In this document: positions 10,550-20,287 of the stretch, piece by piece
How the letters are laid out: each line of letters begins with the position of its first letter
Numbering within the stretch: the stretch's first letter is position 1
NCBI GenBank assembly: GCA_002150815.3
Contig: NDFF03000388.1
Span: forward strand, 62,001 to 126,000
DNA length: 64,000 nt
Direction of reading: 5' to 3'
Source of the DNA: Grammothele lineata
Lineage: Eukaryota; Basidiomycota; Agaricomycetes; Polyporales; Polyporaceae
The notes under the pieces: generated by a model
Seen by the model: the letters and a program-made list of their open reading frames with translations, nothing else
Databases searched by the model: none
Told to the model about the DNA's origin: nothing
Program-made: the position numbers and the translations under genes

Positions 10550-13500
10550 TCATGACTCGGACTTGACGGCCTCGGACTCGGGCGTGTTGTCCGGCTCGCT
10601 GCTCGCAGACGGCGGCGTGCCAGACGCGCTGAGGCCCAGGTCGTGGGGCGTGAAGGCGGGCACGTCAAACGTGCTCGAGCCGTAGTCGGTGAAGGAGAGC
10701 CCGGTGTTGTGCACGGAGAGGTCGTCCTGCGACGACGCGCCGTCGAGGTAGGAGAGCGAGTGGAACGCGTCCGCGCCGAAGGTCGTCGCGGCGGGGTCGA
10801 GCGTGCCAGCGAAGGTGTCCGCTTGGAGCGCGGCGAGCATGCTCGTCGTCGTCGGGGTGTGCGCCATCGTGGACGTGTTGGTGAAACTCTCCTGACCGGG
10901 CATCGGCGAGAGCTGGAAGAACTGTTGTTGGACCACGGGCTCGACGGACGCAGCGACCGAGTTCGTCGAGAGCGCGACGTTCCTCAGGACGTTGAGCGCG
11001 ATCCAGTCGCTAGGGAGGGATTCGCAATTCGGGGTAAGTGAGGATCGACAGGAACAGCGGATCGGCAACTCACTCTAAGAACAGCTTCAAGATCTGGAAG
11101 GCGCCGAACGCAGGGTCGCTACGGATGGTCTGTACCAGACAACGCGGGATCAGCACACCACCCGCGATAGAGACCGGCCGTAACCGCACGCACCAGATCC
11201 CTCATGACTTGACTTGTGACGTAGCCCCAGCGGATCAGCACGCTCCGCGAGCTCATCGTCGACCGATCTTCGCTGCCGCGCGCACCCATGAGGCGCTCGC
11301 AGCACTTGTCCGCCCACGCCATGACGTCCCGGACCGGGTCCTGACTCTTGCTCAAGCCCTCCAGAACGGCTACAAACTCGCCCTCGAGGAGCTGTACAAG
11401 GTCCTCGTGCCGGCAGTTGCACACCAGCGCCGACTGATTCCGCACCGACTCAAAGTCGATCTTCTGCCACGACCGCCTCATATCCAAGAGCTGCTTTTGG
11501 TTCGTGAGGACCGTGTTCAGCGCCTGTGTCACCTGGTAGATGTCAAGGAAGCGCACTGCAAAGAGAACAAGTCAGCGGACTCGTTCTGCCAAGTTTAGCA
11601 GGCTCTGTTCGTTGTGACACTTACGGACAAGGTGCCCAAAGCGCGCGCCAAGTTCGACTTTGGGTTCGACAAACGTGTTTCCATACGTGTCGAGAGCCAC
11701 TAGGAGAATCTTCTCCATCTTGTCAGCGAGCTGGCGAAGCCCCGACAGCGATGTGGGTGTGATGGGCGAGAGCATTTGGGAGCGGAGCATCTCAAGGATT
11801 TCCTAAAGCATTTGTGAGCACGACGAGACCCCAAAATCCTGACTAGAAACACGCACGTCGTAGACGATCGCATCCGCCTTCGCCATGAGGCCGGCGACGG
11901 CAGGGGCATGGACGACCTCGCGGTGCGGGCCAGTGAGCGACGACCAGAACGAGCGGAGGTTCATCTCGAACTGGTCGAACCGGAACGTGCGCACGCTCTC
12001 GAGGAGGGCGTCGAGGTGGTCCTGGAACCAGTTCCAGACCTCGCGCGCCGCGATGCTCTGCGGCGTCGTCGAGCCCGCGCCGACGGCCTCGTCGATCGAC
12101 GGGAAGTTGGGCAGCGCCCGCACCGACGTCGCCGAACCGCCGCTCATCATCGGCCCCACGGGAGGCACGCTGCCCGACGGGGAGGGCTGCTGGACCTGGA
12201 GGCCCTCCTGGCCGGTGTGCCGCCGGATGGGCGCCTGTATGGGGAAGGCGCTCGCGGGCCGCTGAGTGGCCTGGGCCTGCGAGAGGAGCGTCGCGGCGGT
12301 GGGAGTCTTCTCATCAGCGAAGATGGCCGGGGCCTTCGCTCCGCCCGCAGAAAGGTTCAACGAATTGCGCTTAGAGGCCGCACCGGACGCAGGGCCCTCC
12401 GACTCGTCCTCATCGTCCTCATCCGAACCGCCGCGGTTCATGCCCTCTCCGCCATCGTTGGAGAGGCGTGCGGCGTTGACGGCGTTCTGGGCGGCATTGT
12501 TGTTGGACTTGCGGATGTAGTCCTGGAGGAACTCGGCCTCGGCAGAGGTCGCAGGGCGGATCCCGCAATCTGTCAGAAGCGGACATAGTGGTGGCGTCAA
12601 TCAGGCGCCGACGGACGGAATCATGATCGAGCGGGGACAAGGACGTACAGTGATACTTGGAGTTCCCTCGCACTCCCAGCCTCCTTGTTTTGATAGTGGG
12701 GAAGCAGAGCCGGATCGCCTTGCCCAGCGTGGCCGTGTTGATGTGCGGGATCCCGTACTGGTCGCACACCCGCCGGTACGAAAAGTAGAGCCCTTGGCGC
12801 GGCACGTTCCCGTCCGGGTACGGTGAGTAGTTGGCGGTCAACCTGCGTGGCGTACCGTGGCGTCGCAGGGGCAGCGGAAGGTCCGTGCATCAGGGCACCG
12901 GATGGAAGATCGGGATGTGGACGGCGACAGGCCACGGCGGATGCGAACAGACGGGCAACAGACGGCTCCGTTCAGCGGCGGGGACACGCAAGCGATAGGC
13001 ACGGGGAACGGAAACACGCACCATGCCTGGACGAAGATCTGCTTCGCCCGGTCGGACGCACTCGTCGTCGTCGCCGCACGCACGTTCGCGGCGAGCTTCT
13101 CCAGGGCGTGGTCGGGGCTGAGCGTCATGCGGGCGTACGCTCCGGGCGGGTGCATGGCCTCGGCCGGGTTGGACAGCATCGTCTGCGGCGGTCCGGCGTA
13201 CATGGGGTGGAACTCGGGTCCGGTGGAGGCGAGATACATCGAGATGTCCTCGGTCTCGCTGCTGGACGAGTGCACGGACTCTGCGTCGCGGGGGTAAGGG
13301 GAAGCCGATACGCGGGCGCGAATGTGGGACGGGCGGAGGTGGCCCTTGAGGGCGGGGTTGGTGATGTTGTGGTTAGGGGGCGAGTCTGCGGGGGTGGCGA
13401 GGTCGAGAGAATATGCGGAGGAGAGGGAGGCGTCGGAGGTGTTGCGAGCGTGGTCGAAGGAGCTGGTGGTATGGAAAGAAGCGCGGTAGAGGTCTTCGGC

Positions 13501-13677
13501 CGAGGGTGGGAGAATGGGCGCGTTGCGGAGGACGCCACCCTGGGAAGACTGAGGGCGGGAGCCGGGGGAGTGCGAGGAGGAGGAGGAGACCGAGTTTGAG
13601 CGGGAGTGGAGGTGTGCTTGGGGGAGGAAGTCGAAGGGGACGTTTGAGGACATCATCTGGAGGTTGACGGCGGCCAT
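10550..13677 (-). CDS. RFX-family winged-helix transcription factor (872 aa)
   Basis: Sequence-specific regulator of the RFX/Crt1 type, which in yeast represses DNA-damage-inducible genes and in other fungi acts in cell-cycle and morphogenesis control. Seven exons (13677-13022, 12842-12649, 12569-11857, 11802-11625, 11555-11194, 11129-11074, 11009-10550) join in phase throughout. The RFX DNA-binding domain is at about residues 216-290: VPRQGLYFSYRRVC, TLGKAIRLCFP, KTRRLGVRGNSKYHY, completed by CGIRPA across intron 2. Downstream helical blocks (RFLDIYQVTQALNTV, WADKCCERLMGARGSEDRST, FLDDWIALNVL) match the conserved C-terminal RFX dimerisation/BCD region. The N-terminal 215 residues are Ser-rich; the C-terminus is acidic (EPDNTPESEAVKSES). 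The start at 13677 was chosen as the first ATG in frame after upstream stop-rich DNA; the Met at MMSS a few codons on is an alternative. Confidence 0.9.
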
Positions 13678-14265
13678 GCAGGAGATAAGTAGAGATAGAT
13701 AGGTAAGGACTGTGTTGAGGACGGCGTATGCGAGATCCTGAAGCGGCCCAGCCGGTGTCGAACGAAGAGATATCAAGGAGAGCGGCAGAAAACGACGGGG
13801 CGTGAGCGAGAGGAGGGAGAAGAAGAGGGCGGCGAGGCAGAGAGGGCGATGATGAGTGATCCTATCTTCTGCACTCTACCGCCGGGAGGAGGAGCGCGAA
13901 GGTGGACGAGAACCAGCGACTGGCGAGACCCCCGAGTCCGCTCGCAGTTCTGAGCGTAAATACAAAATAGAAATCCGCGGTGGGCCCGGAAGGAGTGGAA
14001 AGTTCAGATGGCAAGAAATGCGCGAGATGGACAACGTCGGTGGTCAAGGCAACACACGGCGGAGGCGCTCCTCCCTCGCTCGGGCGCTCCCCAGCCCTGG
14101 CCCAGTGCCACTCCCCAGCGGCCCCAGGCTCCAGCGGCCAGCCAACCGCCAGCTGGCACTCCTGCCCTCAGCCCGGACTCCGCCGCCGCCTGGTCTTCCC
14201 ACAGCCCTCTCGGGGCCACTCCGCCTCGCACGCCGTGCATCGTACACATCCCATTCGCTGCTGCA
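13678..14265. other. Intergenic: RFX promoter and PPN1 3' flank
   Basis: Purine-rich on the plus strand around 13790-13920 (CT-rich on the transcribed strand), as expected of a fungal promoter/5'UTR for the RFX gene. No gene is recognised; GC-rich open frames on both strands are composition artefacts. Confidence 0.45.
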
Positions 14266-17200
14266 CTACGCCTCCCCGCCCCCCATGTACATGAACTCCT
14301 TGAACCGCTGCCGCAGCTTCTTCCCCTTCTTCCCCCTCCCCAGCCGCCGCGCCAGCCCCGCCCACGACCCCACCGTCAGGTCCTCCAGCCCGTACGGCGC
14401 GTACTTCTTCGACTTGGCCGTCGTCGCGTTCCGCAGCGTCCGCGGCAGGTGTCGCTTCGGGATCGGCCACGCGAACTTTTTCCGCGCCGCGGCCGCGGCC
14501 GCGCACGGGCCCGATACCAGTTCCGTCTCCGTCTCTGTCTCCGCGTCCGAGTCCGCGTCCGCGCCGGCCTCCGCCCCAGTCGGTGCATCCGCGGCATCGT
14601 GCTCGCACCCGGTCCATGCTTCCGGTGGCGCCGGCGGGTGGAGCGAGCTTGCGGGGAACGTAGTATACTCGAGCTTGAACTTGGGCGAGTCGCCCTCCTC
14701 CGCATCGTCCAATCCGGGGAGGTAGTACTGTATAGGTGTAGCGTACCGAATCGAATCGAAACGCGCACGCGCATCACGAAACGGGCAAAGCCCAGCCCCG
14801 CCCCGGTCACGAATCAACGATAAAAAGTCAGCGGACCGCACGCAGCATCAGGATGGCAGATTAACCCAATCTCGCACGCACCTGCGCATAGCCGAGCGGC
14901 GTCCACAGCATGTTCCGCCTCGACGGCGCGCGCGCGCTCGAGTGCCACGGCTGCGTGAGCTGGCACCGCCAGGTGCGCGCGTACGCCGCGTCGTCGCAGA
15001 GCGCCCCCGCGACGTCGCGCATGGAACGCGGTCGCGTTCCATGCTCCACATCCGCGTCCACGCCCGCTTCCTCTTCCTCTTCGTCCTCGCCCTCGCCCTC
15101 GACACCATCGCCAACGCCGAGATGGCCAGGCAGGTAGGGTTCGCCCGTGGCGTTGTACACGAAGATGCGGAACGAAGGCAGGTACGTCGGCACGACCGAC
15201 GGCGCGACGTTGACGACTCCGTAGTTGTCAAGGTCCATGTTCTCGGCCTTCGGCAGGTCCGAGAACTCCTGCAGCAGGAGCTTGTACAGCTCCTTCTTCT
15301 TGTGGTCGAGAACGGTAGCCTCGTGGCCCGCGTCGGAGGGGGCGGATGCGTTCCCGCCGCCCTGCGAAAGCTGCTCGGCGTCCAGGAGGAAGAACTGCAC
15401 GTGGACATGGGCTGAGAACGAGAAACGCCGGGGTTACGACGGCGATCGAGCCGCACTTACGTGATCCATATTCATGTGCTGTGCTCGGTGCCGGGGCTGG
15501 ATGAGCCTGTGAGGTGCGACGCAGCGAAACCGGTACTCACGCCAAAGAGGTGGCCGACTATAGTGTCCTGGTACCTGAGAGAGAGCTCGAGGTATCGAAC
15601 GTACTGAAAGAACGAAAGAACGTCAGCTCGTCGGGCTGTCCCATGGGTCTGTAGCCGGAAGCCACTAACGCATTCCGGGAAGTAGTTGCGGGACGACGGC
15701 GGTACGTGGCCCGACAGCCACACCTGCGGACACATTCAATTAACTGGCACTTCCTCGGGCAGGGACGCGCGCGGGCCGGACCTGCATCTTCCTGTCCCGG
15801 AACATCTGCAGCTGCACACCCAGCCAATCGAACTGGAGGTTTCCGGGGTCTTGTGGATCTGAGTGTTCACAGCCTCCCACAGCTGCCCGTCGCCATGGCG
15901 ACTAGTCAAAATACAGGCAGAAGGTAGAGCAGTGTGGGGAAGACGCACCCGTGTTTGAATCGTAGAAGTACATCGTGTTCAGGCTTATGACCGCCATAGA
16001 GTTCGGGACCACCTCCACGGCAAAGTATCCCCCGCGCTGGAACACCTGATACGCAGGAAAGGGAACGAAGGACCGCCATATGCTAGGCAGCTGCCACATG
16101 AGCCCGAGAACGCCATCTGCACGCGATGCCGAAGAACACGTACGAAGAGAATTCCGATGTTATGCTGTTGGGACCTGGCAATGAGAACACGGATGTGTTA
16201 GAAGCTGACACCGACCGTATTACGAAAGCATGAGAACCTGGCATCATGATATTCTTTTCACCGGTCTCAGCGCTATCCTACCATCCACTAACGAAGAACT
16301 TACATGCGCTAATGAAACTCAGAATCAGCGGAAATCAGGTATACCAAACAGTAAGACGTACGCCACACATCATTGTTGCCTGTGAGAACGCCCCCACAGC
16401 CAAGGACCGGTTAAACGCTGCGGATAATCTGCGTGGAACGAGACTCACCGATACTAGGAACCACGGGAATACCTCTACGGCCGAAGACGTCTTCCATCTT
16501 CTTCGCCATCATTCGGTTCAAACCATAAATCTCCGCCGTGGAGCGTGGTCGCTTGCGGTCGTTGTCATGTCTGGCAAGCCGCCCTGTCGATTAACCAACG
16601 GAATGGGCAGAAAACACAACTCGCATACCTAGCACTGTCTCCGGTCCCTGGACGACATGTGTATGTGAGCATTCGCGCGGCTTAGACGACTGGAGAGGCA
16701 TACAAACTACGAAATCTATCTCATCTGCCCACTCTTTTGCGAGGTAATCTAGCGTGTAATTTGTTAGGGAGAACGGAGAATCGCAGTCACTGTTAATGAT
16801 CGTGTCAGTGAGTCCAAGAACGATCGCTGAACCTGTGCGGTGTGAGAAAGGATCGAAGGGCCGAACATAGCTCATCCATAGGAAGAACCACAAAGAAGTA
16901 CAAGTAGATGGCGACGTTCTTGTGCCTCAATAATGCCAGGGCAAGAGACGGGTATCCAGAGTGAACACCTCCAGTATGCACGGGAGCGTACCGACGCATA
17001 TATGACGTCCACGCAACGCGAACCGCGTCCAACTCTCGTACGTACGCGCCGGCTGCAGTGACCCCCGCGTCTGTACAGCCACTGCTTCGAGGAGACACGT
17101 TTAGAGCATGCCGAAACCATGATGCAGTCGCACGGTCGGTGCGATTAGCTTCGTGCGGAAGTGATGCCCCGAGGCCCAACAAAGATCTCTCTCTTTCTCT

Positions 17201-17865
17201 CCACAGTCCAGCTTCGTGCGAGCGCAGCGGCGCTCGCAGCTCGTCCCGGACGAGACGAGCACGGATCTAGCTGCTTGCAGCCGCGACGAGCAATTCACCG
17301 TTGGAGCCCGCGAGCCTCGTGCCCCGTGCCCGCCCTGATAGCGGAGCTTTCCAGCGAGCAGTAGAAACCTCCGTCTTCCCGTCAAAGCCCCCAAGCTCCG
17401 GACGCGCGCGATAAATTGGGCCCACAGGCCCCGGGTCTCGTGGCGCGCTTTACCTCCACACCCCGACGCTCGCAAACCCCCGATGGGCGGCGAAAAAGCG
17501 CGGACGGACGCACCTGTACGAGTGCCCGAAGTACCCTGCAGGGTTTTTGCTCCCCTTGGGTTTTCCGCGATGGCAGGCCTTCTTCTCCGACGAGCCGACG
17601 CGGTAGTATGGGTCTGGGTGTATGTCCGTGATGTGGAGAAACCGCCCCTGGAGCTTACGGCGGGGTTCTACGGGTGGAAGAGCGCACGGACGATAGTCAG
17701 ACGACCAGATGTGCGTAGGATAATAGAAAAGTGCCACGTACTCGTGTATGTTTGTGTGCTCCAGTCCTCTTCTTGCGGGATTTCTAGTGGTTGCTGGGGC
17801 GGGGCGGCGAGCCCCTCTAAGACGAGGCCGAGAAGGATCAGGGGGAGAATCTTGAGCTCTAGCAT
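14266..17865 (-). CDS. PPN1: Vacuolar endopolyphosphatase Ppn1 (639 aa, 16 exons)
   Basis: Metallophosphoesterase that cuts long inorganic polyphosphate inside the vacuole. A signal-anchor helix (KILPLILLGLVLEGLA) opens the protein, fitting a type II membrane precursor. Catalytic motifs appear in order: FLHITDIHPDPYY, then WTGDSARHDND, GNNDVWPHNIMMPGPN, WLSGHVPPS and GHMNMDHF; the tail ends RFKEFMYMG. Exons: 17865-17742, 17667-17514, 16789-16704, 16647-16629, 16570-16449, 16379-16362, 16308-16304, 16253-16238, 16174-16144, 16082-15949, 15882-15782, 15723-15670, 15603-15541, 15478-15461, 15394-14882 and 14727-14266. All phases agree and sum to 640 codons. Oddities are a 5-nt microexon, four other coding exons under 20 nt, and a 723-nt second intron. 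Without these joins the conserved motifs cannot be rebuilt. An acidic insert (EGEDEEEEEAG) lies before the last third. Confidence 0.93.
16304..16308 (-). other. PPN1: 5-nt microexon of PPN1
   Basis: Five bases (CGCAT) between an acceptor TAG at 16309-16311 and a donor GTAAG at 16299-16303. With one base from the previous exon they encode Pro-His of the conserved NNDVWPHN metal-site motif. Skipping them puts the next exon out of frame. Confidence 0.8.
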
Positions 17866-18547
17866 GACGTTGCGGGAGAGAGAAAGAGCGAGAGCGCGAG
17901 AGAGGGCACTATCTCGAAGCCGAGTGGGTCGTAGCGTAGATCTAGACGAGGCCGTACATGGCAAGCTGGCGGCGGAGTGCGGGGCAGGGAGTTCGGACTC
18001 AGGACGCTCCAGGACGCGCACGTTCGTCGCTGCCCGCGGTCGCCAACTGCTCCCAGGTCCTGTCTCCGCTCCGAGACGCCCGGGAGCATATTCTCGGCGG
18101 GCGCCGAGGAGGCGACCACGCGTCGGGCGCGTCGAGCTCGCGTGGCCTTCTCCGCGCGACGCGTGCACCGCTGAGCCTGCGAGACGTGTGACTAAAAGCT
18201 CAGACGCGTCGCGTCCGCCGGCCCCGGGATTTGAACCTCTCGCCGCCCGTCTGCGTCAGCTCCCGCTCCCGATTGCGCACTCAGCTCGCCATCCCGGTCG
18301 GCGTAGCACAACCTTCTGATGCAGATTTGGCAGACGTATCATGACGAGCAGATATCGACTGTGATATTCACAGGCAGTAGCCAATATTACTACAGGTACA
18401 TATTACACAGGCTCAGCCTTTACGTTAGCTTCGGAGCGACTGGAGAGTGAGGGATGGTGGTACAGATGCATGGACAGCTCGACAGACGGACGGGGCAGCG
18501 ATAACGATAGCGACGACAGCTCGGGGATGACCAGAACGGTGAACCGT
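17866..18547. other. Intergenic between PPN1 start and the 144-aa gene's stop
   Basis: GC-rich upstream region of PPN1, with a GAGA-rich stretch near 17875-17910. An RNA polymerase III B-box-like string (complement of 18230-18240) is present but does not fold into a tRNA. No gene is called. Confidence 0.45.
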
Positions 18548-19165
18548 TTACTTGATCTTGATCGAACGGGTCGCCGACGATGACGCAAAGTCGTTGGACC
18601 GTGCGTTCTGCGGACGGGCGTGCAGCTCGAGGAGGGAAGCGGCATTGTCGTTCTCGTTGAGAACCTTCTCTATTGACGCCTCGACGAGGTGGCACATCTG
18701 AATAGAGCGGGGGAACGCGTCAGGATGGGGGCAGTACAAAGGACAAATGGGGAATTGAAACCCACCCTGCTGTATCCGCCACGCTCGAGCTGGGAACGGG
18801 ACTTGGCGATAGTGTTGTGAATTGCATCATATGCGTATCTCCGCCTGTCAAACAGCATGAAGGGCGGCGCGGGTATGAAAGAACGTGCATGAACTTACAA
18901 GACACTCTCGAGACCGGACCTCGTCTGGGGCACAAGGTACAAGTCCGCGCCGTTCAGATACCTCTTGAAGGCCTCGTATGCTGCACAGCCCGAGGTGAGG
19001 GTCTCGTTGAACGACGGGTGGTCCTGGTCCCAGGTGAACCAGTTTTCACTGCGCATCAAAGTGTGGTTAGGACCGCGCCACCGAGGGTACCGCGCTATGA
19101 ATGACGTACTTGAGATGGCTGTGGGCCTGAGCCTCGGGGCTCTGAGGAGCGAAGAAGCGATCCAT
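18548..19165 (-). CDS. Unrecognised small protein (144 aa, 4 exons)
   Basis: No family is recognised. Exons 19165-19110, 19048-18899, 18844-18766 and 18697-18548 have clean GT-AG borders and join in frame (phases 2, 2, 0), which argues strongly that this is a real gene. The protein begins MDRFFAPQSPEAQAH, then a Trp/Tyr-rich globular stretch (NWFTWDQDHPSFNE, YEAFKRYLNGADLYLV), an amphipathic helix (IHNTIAKSRSQLERGGY) and a second one (HLVEASIEKVLNENDNAASLLEL), ending in a basic Ser-rich tail SSSATRSIKIK. There is no signal peptide or membrane segment, so it is probably soluble. It is divergently oriented to the AACS gene with a 1.1-kb spacer. Function is unknown. Confidence 0.72.
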
Positions 19166-20287
19166 GGGTGAGATGGTATGTAGGGGAGTTGGGTGGTTGA
19201 GTTGAGTTAAGCGGACGGGCGAAGGAGGTTGAGTGTCTGGGTGGACGGGTGGATGAATGGATGGGCTGGGTTATATAGCTGAGCGGAGAAGCCCGAGGGG
19301 TGTCGGATGTGTTGTGACAAAGGGTGCTTCTGTGTCGGGCGCAGTGGGAGAGAAGGCAGTGAGGGGCGCAGGGACAAACGCGAACGTTTGGGTGCTGGAA
19401 GTGAAAAAGTGTCGAGCAAGAGTCATCGCAGCCACAGTGTTATATGCGCTCGGCGCCAAAGGGGTTCGCACGTTCGTGCCGACGCTTTATCCGCTTATGC
19501 CCGCCTACTGAATCAAGCCGCCGCGCCCACCGGCCGATCATCCATTCCCCGGTCTCTTGCCTCGTCCTCGCTCGTTCGAGCATTCAGACAGCCGATCTTG
19601 GCCATGCTTCGCCCCCGCCGCGCATGAGGCAAGAAAACAAGCTCGGCCTCGCGCTGCTCGCCGCTATCGTACGCGGCGATGGTACGAGAAGCTTATAGGT
19701 GTTTACAGCCGATCATCACAATACCGCCAACGATTGGTCAGAAGCCTATCCCATAGGCGCTCCTTTCAGCCCCTGAGCGTCTCGCTCTCTGGAGAGTTCC
19801 GAGCCCGGAGCCGGCGCTTGTCTCCCTATCCGCGCAAGCAGAGGACCCTGAGTGGCCCGAGTCGTCTCCTCTGAGCTCCTCGAAAGCGCAATTGCACGAG
19901 CCGGCTACCATCGTCCAAGGCCGCGTAGCAGGCTGCCGTACTCTCTTGTCTGTTACAGATCTATCCCTGTCTTGGCTCCTCGACTGCCCCCTCGACCGTT
20001 GCTGCTCTTGGGTTTCTCAGAACCCTCCGCCGCCTCCCCACTGCGCCTCTTGGCACGCACCGCTCTCATTTGCTTCCGCTCCATCCCTTTCTCATCCCCG
20101 CCGACCTCCACACCCTTCCGCCCGCCGCACCCTCGGCTCATTCCACGCGGTCCTCCGAGCCTCGACATCCCCTCCCCAAGCGACGCAATCGGCCGCCTCC
20201 TCCTTCTCAAGCCTGCCAACCCTCGAATCTAGCTTGCCCATCATCTGACCATCAGAATTACCCCGCATAGTCCATCACGCACCCACC
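19166..20287. promoter_or_regulatory. Divergent intergenic region upstream of AACS
   Basis: 1.1 kb between two divergently transcribed genes. The part next to AACS (20000-20280) is strongly pyrimidine-rich on the plus strand, typical of fungal core promoters and 5' leaders. No coding exon is recognised. Confidence 0.45.

Noticed and set aside
13800..14850. Long open frames on the plus strand over the PPN1 3' end and RFX promoter
   Set aside because: They are antisense shadows of the PPN1 last exon or GC-driven open frames without motifs or splice structure.
18211..18305. tRNA-like sequence on the minus strand with a perfect B-box string GGTTCAAATCC and an A-box-like string
   Set aside because: The T stem does not pair (AGAGG against CCCGG) and no acceptor stem fits both ends. 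At best it is a decayed tRNA relic.
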